Below, piece by piece: positions 1 to 7,440 of a stretch of DNA of 40,430 nt (its first letter is position 1; every line of letters begins with the position of its first letter). Location of the stretch: the NCBI GenBank assembly GCA_035403465.1, contig DAONFG010000034.1:1-40430 (forward strand), read 5' to 3'. The notes under the pieces were generated by a model. That model did no database searches. It was given only the letters and a program-made list of their open reading frames with translations, and was not told the DNA's origin. The position numbers and the translations under genes are program-made. The DNA comes from JAAYBQ01 sp035403465. Lineage in GTDB: Bacteria > Spirochaetota > UBA4802 > UBA5550.

Positions 1-7
1 CTTAATC

Positions 8-50
8 AGACCGTGTAAATACTGAACTAATTGCATTACTCACACGGTCT
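8..50. repeat. 9-bp inverted repeat at left end
   Basis: The arms AGACCGTGT (8-16) and ACACGGTCT (42-50) are exact reverse complements around a 25-base loop. A G-rich stretch follows (51-85), not a T run, so it does not look like a normal terminator. It could be a leftover end of a mobile unit bordering the toxin-antitoxin island, or chance. No gene could be read in bases 1-143. Confidence 0.35.
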
Positions 51-143
51 GGGGGTTAGGGGGCCTTGGGGCTTCGGCCTGCGGCTGTAACTTAGTAGAG
101 ATAAAAGTCAGATGTTGATCTGCTGCCGTCTTATCACAAAAGC

Positions 144-173
144 TTGACAATTGTTACAACCGGTTATTATTCT
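144..173 (+). promoter_or_regulatory. Likely sigma70-type promoter of the mntA-hepT pair
   Basis: A perfect TTGACA -35 box lies at 144-149. Possible -10 boxes are TATTAT at 165-170 (15-base spacer) or TATTCT at 168-173 (18-base spacer). The 8-bp palindrome AACCGGTT (158-165) sits in the spacer and could be an operator. The start codon is at 202. The -35 match is strong and the -10 assignment is uncertain. Confidence 0.4.
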
Positions 174-201
174 TATCTTAAGAAGTTATAAACGAGGTTA
201 G

Positions 202-510
202 ATGATGAACAACAGAACATTGACTCTTGATTCTGTTCTTGAGATACTTCGAAAGCATAAACCTGAATTTGAACAAAAATACGGGATCACAGAAATCGGT
301 GTCTTCGGGTCAATAGCACGTGGTGAAGCGCGTGAAGAAAGCGATGTTGATGTGGTTGTAAAGATGAAAAAACCGGATCTTTTTTTCATGGTTCATATTA
401 AAGAAGAGCTGGAAGGTGAATATCAAACTGCTGTCGATATTATTCAATACAGGGACAAAATGAATTCATTTTTAAAACAGCGCATAGACCGTGAGGCTGT
501 ATATGTATGA
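202..510 (+). CDS. mntA: MntA-type nucleotidyltransferase antitoxin
   Basis: A 102-residue minimal nucleotidyltransferase. The family signature GS-X10-DxD is complete: G36-S37, D48 and D50 after a short beta strand (IGVFGS). In characterised MntA/HepT pairs this enzyme transfers AMP units from ATP to a tyrosine of the HepT toxin and so inactivates it. Here the partner gene follows with an 8-base overlap (ATG at 503 inside the last codons), the usual layout of this type VII toxin-antitoxin family. Length and gene order fit the family. The ATG at 202 is preceded by a weak GAGG (194-197); a second ATG three bases later could also serve. The function is assigned by family and neighbour. Confidence 0.85.
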   Translation: MMNNRTLTLDSVLEILRKHKPEFEQKYGITEIGVFGSIARGEAREESDVDVVVKMKKPDLFFMVHIKEELEGEYQTAVDIIQYRDKMNSFLKQRIDREAVYV

Positions 511-871
511 TAAAGAACTTGTTAAAGAGATATTGTCCCAGATACTTACCGCAATCAGCCGCATTGAAAGAAGGGCATCAATAATAAATAAGCCGGATGA
601 TTTTATTTCTACTGATGAAGGGATTGATAAGCTTGACGCTATATGTATGATGCTGATTGCAATTGGTGAAAGTTTGAAGTATCTGGATAAACTGACAAAT
701 GGTTCATTACTTGGCCGTTATCCGGAAATTGACTGGAAAGGCGCTAAAGGTGTCAGGGATATTTTAAGTCATCATTATTTTGATCTTAATGCTGAAGTGG
801 TTTTTACTATATGTAAAGAACATATTGACGGTATTGGCCGGGTAATCAGGAAAATGCTCATTGATGTATGA
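503..871 (+). CDS. hepT: HepT-like toxin (HEPN ribonuclease, DUF86)
   Basis: A 122-residue, mostly helical HEPN-fold protein. It has the HepT signature R-X4-H-X-Y at R85, H90 and Y92. The Arg and His are the ribonuclease residues of the family, and the Tyr is the known target of AMPylation by MntA. The reading frame is open from a GTG at 491, but the ATG at 503 (MYDKEL) is the normal HepT N-terminus and overlaps the end of the antitoxin gene by 8 bases, which suggests translational coupling. Both genes look intact, so this is probably a working toxin-antitoxin pair. Confidence 0.86.
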   Translation: MYDKELVKEILSQILTAISRIERRASIINKPDDFISTDEGIDKLDAICMMLIAIGESLKYLDKLTNGSLLGRYPEIDWKGAKGVRDILSHHYFDLNAEVVFTICKEHIDGIGRVIRKMLIDV

Positions 872-936
872 AAAAAGCAGACCTTTCTTCACCGCATAGC
901 CCGAAACCAGGGCTTCGGATTGTGGACATAATTTAA

Positions 937-1104
937 ATGAACAGCACCGCATACTACAACACAAACGCCTCAAGTTATATATCAGACACACTTAACGCAG
1001 ACATGACCGTTCTGCGTGACCGTTTTCTTGCGTATATTCCCGCAGGCGGAACAATCCTTGACGCGGGCTGCGCCTCGATCCGCCCCTGCCGGGCGTTGAG
1101 ATAA
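937..1104 (+). pseudogene. 5' fragment of a SAM-dependent methyltransferase gene, copy 1
   Basis: The frame begins MNSTAYYNTNASSYISDT and reaches LDAGC, the start of motif I of class I SAM methyltransferases. In intact relatives this motif continues as GSGRD. Here the next residues are ASIRP, perhaps a mutated version, and the frame stops after 55 residues, so about three quarters of the enzyme is missing. No suitable ribosome binding site precedes the ATG. The first 135 bases match 1940-2074 at 126 of 135 positions (93%). The fragment lies between the mntA-hepT and DUF433-DUF5615 pairs. Confidence 0.8.
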
Positions 1105-1237
1105 AAAATCCCCTTATAATAAAAAAACTTTTAATATTATACGCTCGAAAAACGTATGCTATGTATAAGCTTTAAAGATACTTGACTAATTAATAAAAAA
1201 AGGTAAATTTATGTTTAAAAAGAAAGAGGGTGCAGAT

Positions 1238-1474
1238 ATGGACTGGAAAAACAGAATAACCGTTGATTCTGATATTTGCCATGGAAGGGCATGTATCAAG
1301 GGGACAAGAATAATGGTATCTGTCATATTGGATAACCTTTCAGAAGGTTTAACTATTGAAGAAGTTATTGAATCATACCCGACCCTGACAAGAGATGACA
1401 TTCTCGCGTCAATAAACTACGCTGCTGAATTAGCAAGGGAAAGAATCATACCGCTTGGCAAGCTGGTATCGTAA
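1238..1474 (+). CDS. DUF433 family antitoxin
   Basis: A 78-residue protein with the DUF433 signature: NRITVDSDICHGRACIKGTR near the N-terminus, followed by a winged-helix-like segment (GLTIEEVIESYPTLTRDDI). DUF433 proteins are DNA-binding antitoxins, usually encoded just before a DUF5615 toxin, as here. An ATG at 1211 with AAAGG ahead is also possible and would add nine residues (MFKKKEGAD). The ATG at 1238 has AGAGGG 6-7 bases upstream and gives the usual family length, so it is preferred. The stop codon abuts the ATG of the next gene. Confidence 0.85.
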   Translation: MDWKNRITVDSDICHGRACIKGTRIMVSVILDNLSEGLTIEEVIESYPTLTRDDILASINYAAELARERIIPLGKLVS

Positions 1475-1825
1475 ATGAAATTTAAATTCGATGAGAATCT
1501 GCCTTTATTATCAGTTGCAATATTCCGGGAAAACGGCTTCGATGCCTGTAGCGTCCGTGACCAGGAATTAAACGGGTGTACCGATGACAGGCTCCTGGCA
1601 GTATGCACTGCTGAAGAAAGAATACTGATAACACTTGATCTTGATTTTTCAGATATCAGGAAATATGAGCCGGATGCTTTAAACGGAATAATTATTATCC
1701 GGCCGGATAAGCAGGATAAAAATACGATAATAAATATTCTGAAAAGAATCATACCTGTCGTACAAACTGAGGCACTTAAAGGGAAACTCATGATTGTCGA
1801 AAGCGATAAGATCAGGATAAGGTAA
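1475..1825 (+). CDS. DUF5615 PIN-like toxin
   Basis: A 116-residue PIN-like protein of the DUF5615 (Mut7-C related) family. It opens KFKFDENLP, with the conserved acidic residue in beta strand 1. It has the SVRDQELNGCTDDRLL segment with paired Asp residues, and the strand ITLDLDFSD that supplies further acidic metal ligands. Such proteins are presumed ribonucleases and are paired with DUF433 antitoxins. The ATG follows directly on the DUF433 stop codon, so translation is very likely coupled. The ORF looks complete. Bases 1826-1939 beyond it hold no convincing gene. Confidence 0.83.
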   Translation: MKFKFDENLPLLSVAIFRENGFDACSVRDQELNGCTDDRLLAVCTAEERILITLDLDFSDIRKYEPDALNGIIIIRPDKQDKNTIINILKRIIPVVQTEALKGKLMIVESDKIRIR

Positions 1826-1939
1826 TAATAGCTGGAATTAAAGTATATCGATCCTGAAATCCTCTACCTGGAGAGTAAAGAAAGTATCACTCTATGTTCT
1901 ATAGCTGAATCAGATAAAGATTATACTACATAAAACTCC

Positions 1940-2206
1940 ATGAACAGCACCGCATACTACAACACAAACGCCGCAAGTTATATATCAGACACACTTAACG
2001 CAGACATGACAGCTGTGCGTGACCGTTTCCTTGCATACATTCCCGCAGGGGGAACAATCCTCGACGCGGGCTGCAAAGTATATAAAAGTATTCGATATTA
2101 CCGGTATTCCTGGAAAATAGAACCGGAGCACGGCAATTCCTGTTTGCTTAAAAAATCGGGTAAAAATAAAAAATGTTTTCAGTTTTTACCCTTACTATCG
2201 TATTAA
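1940..2206 (+). pseudogene. 5' fragment of a SAM-dependent methyltransferase gene, copy 2
   Basis: This is the second copy of the methyltransferase N-terminus: MNSTAYYNTNAASYISDT up to LDAGC, then unrelated sequence (KVYKSIRYYRY and on) to a stop at 2206. The SAM-binding GSGRD residues and everything after them are missing. Similarity to copy 1 ends at base 2074. No ribosome binding site is visible before the ATG. Both copies are cut at almost the same codon, which is unlikely by random decay. Confidence 0.8.
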
Positions 2207-2244
2207 TAATCATAGAGACCATTTAAGCAAATAAGGAGTATAGA

Positions 2245-2475
2245 ATGACCCCTTCAGTTAAAAGAATACTACATGAGGTAAACAAGCTTACCCCCTTTGA
2301 GCGTGTAGAGATAATTGACCTGATACTTGAAAGTTTTGATAATCAAAGCGATAAGGCAATTGAAAAAGCCTGGATTGATGAGGCAAAGAAACGTCTGGAA
2401 TCATATAAAAAAGGTGAAACGGATTTTAGTACCGAGGATGAAATTTTCAGCAGTATTGTGAGTGAGGCCAGATAA
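2245..2475 (+). CDS. Addiction-module antitoxin, TIGR02574/PF09720-like, without its toxin
   Basis: A 76-residue protein matching the small addiction module component family: VNKLTPFERVEIIDLILESFD near the start, then IEKAWIDEAKKRLESYKKGE. It has a good ribosome binding site (AAGGAG, 2231-2236). In the usual module a ParE/RelE toxin follows at once. Here the next 55 bases hold no such start, only short out-of-frame remnants, before an unrelated toxin-like gene at 2531. It is either an orphan antitoxin after loss of its toxin, or it has been re-paired with the BECR-like gene downstream. Family assignment is by sequence pattern. Confidence 0.75.
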   Translation: MTPSVKRILHEVNKLTPFERVEIIDLILESFDNQSDKAIEKAWIDEAKKRLESYKKGETDFSTEDEIFSSIVSEAR

Positions 2476-2530
2476 TGGTGGATGCCTTTTTACTGGAAAG
2501 AAAGAGTTGATAACTAGAAAGAAATGATTC

Positions 2531-2845
2531 ATGGACAACACCGTTCCCGTCCCTGACCTGGTCGTGTTTATAATACATAAAGGTAAGCAGAGGGGACGCC
2601 CCGAACTTTTACCTGATTTTGAACCGGCAGTAAAGGAGGCAGTGGTCAATCCTGACAGCGTTCGTAAAAGTGCACGATTTCAGAACGCACGGTTGTTTAC
2701 AAAGTTTTTTGAAAATATCCGTGGCGGTAAGTATACAGTTGTGGTAGTTGTCAGTGATACAAAGCCTGAACAGCGGGATTGGATTATTACTGCTTATATA
2801 ACAAGAAAACTCAGTGACGGAGAAATAGAATGGGAAAAGAAATGA
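2531..2845 (+). CDS. Putative RelE/BECR-fold toxin paired with DUF2283
   Basis: A 104-residue protein. The middle reads RPELLPDFEPAVKEAVVNPD followed by SVRKSARF, and the C-terminal half has a hydrophobic strand (KYTVVVVVSD) and WIITAYITRKLSDGEIEW. This layout, with a 'PELxxxxxxIxxxIxxPDxV' helix region and a final 'xITAYxT' strand, is that of the phage-linked Barnase/EndoU/ColicinE5/RelE-like (PBECR) nucleases. These often precede a DUF2283 gene. No ribosome binding site stands out before the ATG at 2531. The stop overlaps the next ATG as ATGA (2842-2845). The toxin role is inferred from the fold pattern and partner. Confidence 0.6.
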   Translation: MDNTVPVPDLVVFIIHKGKQRGRPELLPDFEPAVKEAVVNPDSVRKSARFQNARLFTKFFENIRGGKYTVVVVVSDTKPEQRDWIITAYITRKLSDGEIEWEKK

Positions 2846-3072
2846 CATTCAGTTACGACAGGACTGCTGATATACTTTATATTAATTTTACAAATCCATA
2901 CCCGGAACAGGAAACAGAGGAACTCGGGGATGATGTAATAGCCCGATTAAATTCTGAAACAGGGAATATTGAAAATATGGAGGTGCTTTTTTTCTCAACC
3001 AGGCTTCTCCGTAATGAAATATTCAAACTGCCTGTTACCGGAGATATTCATACTGTGCAACCAGTCGGGTAA
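2842..3072 (+). CDS. DUF2283 family protein, probable antitoxin
   Basis: A 76-residue protein starting MTFSYDRTADILYINF, the DUF2283 hallmark, then VIARLNSETGNIENMEVLFFS. The ATG at 2842 overlaps the preceding stop as ATGA and gives the normal N-terminus. An upstream ATG at 2830, with GGAG at 2819-2822, would add four residues. Position after a toxin-like gene suggests an antitoxin, which is inference. The C-terminus (IFKLPVTGDI) resembles a remnant at 7072-7158. Confidence 0.7.
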   Translation: MTFSYDRTADILYINFTNPYPEQETEELGDDVIARLNSETGNIENMEVLFFSTRLLRNEIFKLPVTGDIHTVQPVG

Positions 3073-3546
3073 CCAATCCGGGATAAGTTTATACCAGGTA
3101 TGTGCATGAGGAAAGTGATCTCCCGTGGTTCACATGAACAGTCCATGTATTAACCCGTACCATGCGTAACCTTCGGATCCCGGCATTCGCGGGGATGACA
3201 TAAATTTTACCTCTTCTTTTCTCTGTGATCTCCGTGGCTCCAGCGAAGGGGGTGGTGAAAAATGCCGCACCGTTACCGGGTCGGACACCGCGTCCGGATT
3301 AAAATGTAATACATGCATATCCTTCCCGCTTTTGCAAAGTGCATTAATAAAGCGCTAAAGCGTGCTGATAAACTGTAATAAAAAAAAGAATTAACTACTG
3401 TGCAGAGCCGGCTTAAATTATACAGATTTTATTTTATCCCTGATTGTTCCTCCGCTGAGAATTCCTTTTTTTTATAAATAATTAATCCAATATTCATTGA
3501 CCGGTTTATTATTATTACGGCTTCCTGTTTATAAGGGAAATGCGCC
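3073..3546. other. Intergenic region with a degraded palindromic element
   Basis: These 474 bases contain no gene I can support. Bases 3178-3195 (TCCCGGCATTCGCGGGGA) form an imperfect hairpin and resemble the short 'CCCGGCATTCGCGGG..ATGACA' palindromes dispersed in many environmental bacterial genomes. The next stretch (3211-3245) is also low-information and repeat-like. The last 130 bases before the kinase gene are A+T-rich and probably carry its promoter, but I cannot place boxes. Confidence 0.5.
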
Positions 3547-6249
3547 ATGACTGATAAGGAATTAAAAACTATTCTCCTCGTTGAAGATGAAACCATCAGC
3601 GCCAGGCTTAGTACAGCTATTCTTGTAAATAATGGATATAACGTTGTACAAGCAGCGACCGGCGGGGATGCCGTTACAATTGTTCAAACAGAACCCGGAA
3701 TTGACCTGGTACTTATGGACATAGAACTCGGAGATGGTATTGACGGCGCCCAGGCTGCACGAATGATACTCGCGGAACATGATATCCCCCTGCTGTTTTA
3801 TTCATCACATACTGAACCGGAAATTACAGCAAAGACTGATGGAATCGGATCTTTTGGCTACATTGTGAAGAACACCGGTGAAGCTGTGCTGATTGCTTCC
3901 ATAAAAACGGGCTATTCTCTTTTTGAGACAAATATAAAAAAACATAAAAATTATGAGAACGCCCTCCGCGAGAGCAATGAGCGATATAAATCCATTGAGG
4001 AAGTTTTTAACACCGGCATCTGGGAATATAACACTGTTTCAGGTCGCATGGTGTGCAATCATGAGTATTACCAGATGCTGGGACTGGTCCCGGGTGACTG
4101 CGGAACACCCGGTACTCAAAATATAAACACTGCCTGGCTTGACCTTTTGCATCCGGATGACAAAGAAAAATCACTGGAAATATTTTTAAATTTTCATGCC
4201 CATGGATCAGCAGGGACATATGAAAATTACTATCGCATGCGTCACAGTAATGGTAAGTGGATATGGATATGGTCGCGCGGGTGTGCCCTGAAGGATAAAA
4301 CCGGCAATTCCACTGATCTTGTTATTGGTGTTCACATCAATATTACCAGGTTTCAACCTACTGAAGAAGTAATTGTGCAGAAAAATAAAGAATTGACTGC
4401 ATTGAATGCTGAACTTGGAACAATTAATAACATATTCACAGCGATCAATAAAGAACTGGTGCGGATTAATAATAAACTGGAAGAGAGTGAAAAACACTAC
4501 TGCACACTTTTTGAAAACACCGGGTCGGGAATTATAGTTATTGAAGAGGATTCAACCATCAGCCTGGTAAATCAGTTCTTTGCGGATAGTTCCGGGTATT
4601 CCAGGGAGGAAATAGAGAATAAAAAGAAACTAACTGATATATTCTGTGACGAAGATCAGGGTTTGCTGCTGACCGGACATTTTCTTAAACGGGACAACCT
4701 GGAGAAAATGAAGCCCGGTTTTGAATTCTGTTTCCGGAATAGATACAACCAGTTACTGCATTATCTTGTTTTTATCTCGCCGATCCCCGGAACTGCAAAA
4801 AGTATCGCTTCTGTTATTGATATTACTGAGCGCAAAAATGCGGAGGCAGCACTTAAAGCAGCAGAGGGAAAATACCGGGATTTATTTATGAATTCCCAGA
4901 TTGGTATTTTTATAACAGAGATCAATTCCGGGCTTGTGCTTGAAGCAAATGACCGGTTTGCCCGTGAGTATGGTTTTAAAAACCGTGAGGCCATTCTCGC
5001 GCAGCCGGTATTCATGAAAGATCTCTATATTCAGGAAGGGGTTCGCGAGACGATGCTCTCCCTGATGAAAACACATGGTGAAATCAGAAATTACGAAGTT
5101 CAGTTTAAACGTATAGACGGTTCTTTACTATGGATACGTTATTCTGCCATGTTCAATATTGATAAAGGACTGGTAACCGGGGTAACTGAAGATATTACCG
5201 ATCTCAAACAATCCGAATCTGCGAAGAATGCTATTTACAACGAGCTGCTGGCCAGTGAGAAAAAATACAGGCTTCTTTTTGAAAATTCAGCTTTCGGCTT
5301 AATTCATTTCAACAACAGGGGTATTATTACTGACTGTAATACAGCATGTGAAAAGGTTACGGGATTAACATGGAATGATCTTGTCGGCTATGATATGCTG
5401 AAACTGGATAATCCCGTGTTTAAATCCGCAGTGGCCAGCGCATTAAACGGCCATCCCGGGGAATATGAAGGATCATATAAAATTAAAGCATCCTCAAGAC
5501 TGATTTTGATCAGGCTGCAGCTGGAAACAATATATGATGAAAATGAAAATATTATCGGCGGAGTCGGCATAGTTGAAGATATTTCTGATAAAAGGGCCGC
5601 GGAGCGTGCAATGCTTGATGAGCTGGAAAAGGAGCGTTCACGCATAGGTCACATCCTGCATGACAGCCTGGGGCAGAAACTCGGGGCAGTGCTGTATCTT
5701 GTTCAGGCATATAGTAAAAAGTATAAGAAGACAGGTAAAGTGTCCAATAGTGATATTGACAAGCTTGTTGTCCTGGCATCCTCGGCACTTGATGAAACAC
5801 GGTCATTAAGCAGGGGACTCGATTTTCCTGCGATTGATACAGGCGGATTCAATGAATCGCTGGACGACATTGCCGTGAAGATCAGGACAATATACGGAAT
5901 AGAAGTAATGCTGGAGGTCCAGGACTCGCTGATGCAGTATAGTAAGCTGAAACTCACTAATCTGTATTATATTATACTGGAATCGATAAATAATGCGGTC
6001 AGGCACGGGAAGGCTTATAAAATCTTACTGCAGTATTCTGTTGATCAGGCAAAGGGTTTATTTACCATAATAAGCTACCAGAGAGTACTCCTTAAATACA
6101 ATAATCCCGGCATGGGTCTGCGGATTATGAAATACAGGGCAGAGGCATCCGGAATGGAATTCAGCATTTCTTCGGAAATGAAAAAAATTTCTGTAAAAGT
6201 CGGATTAGGTGATATCCCGGATACCGACAGCAGTGATCAGCATATATAA
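3547..6249 (+). CDS. Hybrid sensor kinase: REC, four PAS domains, HisKA_3 transmitter
   Basis: A 900-residue cytosolic protein with no membrane segment. A receiver domain comes first (1-125; acidic D14/E15, phospho-Asp D58, K108). Four PAS/PAC units span about 135-690. The HisKA_3 dimerisation helix carries the phosphate-accepting His at H705 in ILHDSLGQKL. The ATPase domain has its N box near 814 (NNAVRHG) and a GMGL motif at 855-858. It should phosphorylate the NarL-type regulator 17 bases downstream. The usual DxGxG G1 box just before GMGL is absent: 839-854 reads FTIISYQRVLLKYNNP, so ATP binding may be altered or lost. An N-terminal REC suggests that another kinase feeds into it. Confidence 0.85.
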   Translation: MTDKELKTILLVEDETISARLSTAILVNNGYNVVQAATGGDAVTIVQTEPGIDLVLMDIELGDGIDGAQAARMILAEHDIPLLFYSSHTEPEITAKTDGIGSFGYIVKNTGEAVLIASIKTGYSLFETNIKKHKNYENALRESNERYKSIEEVFNTGIWEYNTVSGRMVCNHEYYQMLGLVPGDCGTPGTQNINTAWLDLLHPDDKEKSLEIFLNFHAHGSAGTYENYYRMRHSNGKWIWIWSRGCALKDKTGNSTDLVIGVHINITRFQPTEEVIVQKNKELTALNAELGTINNIFTAINKELVRINNKLEESEKHYCTLFENTGSGIIVIEEDSTISLVNQFFADSSGYSREEIENKKKLTDIFCDEDQGLLLTGHFLKRDNLEKMKPGFEFCFRNRYNQLLHYLVFISPIPGTAKSIASVIDITERKNAEAALKAAEGKYRDLFMNSQIGIFITEINSGLVLEANDRFAREYGFKNREAILAQPVFMKDLYIQEGVRETMLSLMKTHGEIRNYEVQFKRIDGSLLWIRYSAMFNIDKGLVTGVTEDITDLKQSESAKNAIYNELLASEKKYRLLFENSAFGLIHFNNRGIITDCNTACEKVTGLTWNDLVGYDMLKLDNPVFKSAVASALNGHPGEYEGSYKIKASSRLILIRLQLETIYDENENIIGGVGIVEDISDKRAAERAMLDELEKERSRIGHILHDSLGQKLGAVLYLVQAYSKKYKKTGKVSNSDIDKLVVLASSALDETRSLSRGLDFPAIDTGGFNESLDDIAVKIRTIYGIEVMLEVQDSLMQYSKLKLTNLYYIILESINNAVRHGKAYKILLQYSVDQAKGLFTIISYQRVLLKYNNPGMGLRIMKYRAEASGMEFSISSEMKKISVKVGLGDIPDTDSSDQHI

Positions 6250-6266
6250 ATAAGAGGTGCAGCTTT

Positions 6267-6944
6267 ATGAATAAAAGTGAAATCCGGATTATGCTTCTTG
6301 ATGATCATCCCGCCATCCGGCATGGACTTGCCTTATCTATAAACCTGGAGGATGATATGGTGGTTTCCGCGGAATGTTCAAATGTGGAGGATGCCGTTAG
6401 AATGCTTTCAAGAAAGCGGATAAATCTTGTTCTTGTGGATATTTCCCTTGAAGGGGACACTGACGGTTTCGATTTTATTAAAGCGGTTAAAGAAAGGTAC
6501 AGCTCGATAAAAACACTGGTTCTTTCAATGTATGACGAAGCTGTTTATGCTGAAAAGGCCATTGTTGCCGGTGCGTCAGGTTACATGACCAAGAAGGAGC
6601 CTATTGACAGGATAATAACCGGGATAAGGGAGGTTATGAATGGTAATCTTTATCTGCCGGGCGATATATCGGGAAAACTTATCATGAAATTAATAAAAGC
6701 AGGCGGTGATGATTCGGCACTTTCGCGTGACGGCCTCACTCCCCGGGAACTGGAAATATTACACCTGATAGGATCCGGCTACACCCCGCTAGAGATTGCC
6801 AGGAAGTTTAACGTGAGCATCAATACCATAGAAACACATAGAAAGCATCTTAAGGAAAAACTGGGACTTACTACCTGCAGGGAGCTGCTTAAATATGCAA
6901 TAGAAAAATCTGATATCCGGAGTAAGCCGTCTCCTGCCGTATAA
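6267..6944 (+). CDS. NarL/FixJ-family response regulator
   Basis: A 225-residue protein with an N-terminal receiver (D12-D13, phospho-Asp D58 in VLVDIS, K109) and a C-terminal LuxR-type helix-turn-helix. The latter has the typical LTPRELEILHLIGSGYTPLE start and the recognition helix SINTIETHRKHLKEKLG. It is the natural partner of the HisKA_3 kinase ending 17 bases upstream and shares its operon. The ribosome binding site is AGAGGTG (6254-6260). A strong palindromic terminator follows at once. Its targets are unknown; the methyl-accepting protein 500 bases on is one possibility. Confidence 0.9.
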   Translation: MNKSEIRIMLLDDHPAIRHGLALSINLEDDMVVSAECSNVEDAVRMLSRKRINLVLVDISLEGDTDGFDFIKAVKERYSSIKTLVLSMYDEAVYAEKAIVAGASGYMTKKEPIDRIITGIREVMNGNLYLPGDISGKLIMKLIKAGGDDSALSRDGLTPRELEILHLIGSGYTPLEIARKFNVSINTIETHRKHLKEKLGLTTCRELLKYAIEKSDIRSKPSPAV

Positions 6945-7010
6945 CCGGATCCTGACATGACTCACCGGATCCTGACATGACTCACCGGATCCGGTGAGTC
7001 ATGTTTTCTC
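6945..7010 (+). terminator. Perfect 28-bp palindromic terminator with duplicated left arm
   Basis: Bases 6976-7003 are a perfect palindrome: the 14-base arm CATGACTCACCGGA and its complement, followed by TTTTCTC. This is a strong factor-independent terminator for the kinase-regulator operon. A 20-base unit that includes most of the left arm is repeated in tandem (6945-6964 and 6965-6984), so the right arm can pair with either copy of the CATGACTCA segment. Confidence 0.88.
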
Positions 7011-7440
7011 ATTCCAGTTATTGCAAAACACTTCTGACCTCTTTAATTTCAAATTATAAGACATTTTTTACAGGGAATCAGCATTTAAACTGCCTGTTAA
7101 TGGAAATGTAAAATTACCAGTTGTGCGGCTGTGTGCCGGCATGTATTCAATTAAGTGAAATGCTGCGTCAGAATAATCCGCCCCGTTGATGAAGAAGCGA
7201 TTACTGCAATGCTTTGCTCAGGAATACTTAAAAATCCGGATGCAGGGTAGTAATGCAGGAAAGTGCGATGAGGCAGTAAATATTCTGAAGTCTGCTTTTT
7301 AAAATATTACACTAATGAATGTTAATCCCGGATGAAGCATTTATGTAATTGAATCACCAGCCTGATTATAAAACAGCATGCTGCAGCAGTTTGAATGAAA
7401 TAAAAAATATTAATTACAAAATTACAATTGGAGGATTACC
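7011..7440. other. Intergenic region before the chemotaxis operon
   Basis: These 430 bases contain no intact gene. A short remnant of a DUF2283-like 3' end lies at 7072-7158 (listed separately). Bases 7165-7300 read as fragments with many stops. The final 60 bases are A+T-rich and end in TTGGAGG, the ribosome binding site of the MCP gene. I cannot assign promoter boxes. Confidence 0.5.
7072..7158 (+). pseudogene. Possible remnant of a DUF2283 gene 3' end
   Basis: The frame reads RESAFKLPVNGNVKLPVVRL and then runs to a stop. It resembles the last residues of the DUF2283 protein encoded at 2842-3072 (RNEIFKLPVTGDI). At the DNA level ATT(C/T)AAACTGCCTGTTA is shared. No upstream part of the gene survives. 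The match is short, so this is tentative. Confidence 0.35.

Larger units (their letters stand above)
937..2074 (+). repeat. 135-bp direct repeats flanking the DUF433/DUF5615 module
   Basis: Bases 937-1071 and 1940-2074 are direct repeats differing at 9 positions. The similarity starts at the ATG of the methyltransferase fragment in both copies and ends at or just past the codons for LDAGC. The sequence upstream of each ATG is unrelated. The repeats enclose an 868-base block carrying a complete toxin-antitoxin pair, so homologous recombination could delete or circularise a unit of about 1003 bp. Confidence 0.85.

Noticed and set aside
1..3072. Integron cassette array
   Set aside because: The small co-directional genes suggest it, but I found no regular GTTRRRY/RYYYAAC pairs between modules and no integrase in the window.
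6945..7003. Operator or recombination site made of repeats and palindrome
   Set aside because: The position right after a stop codon and the T run after the palindrome are better explained by termination, although a second role is not excluded.
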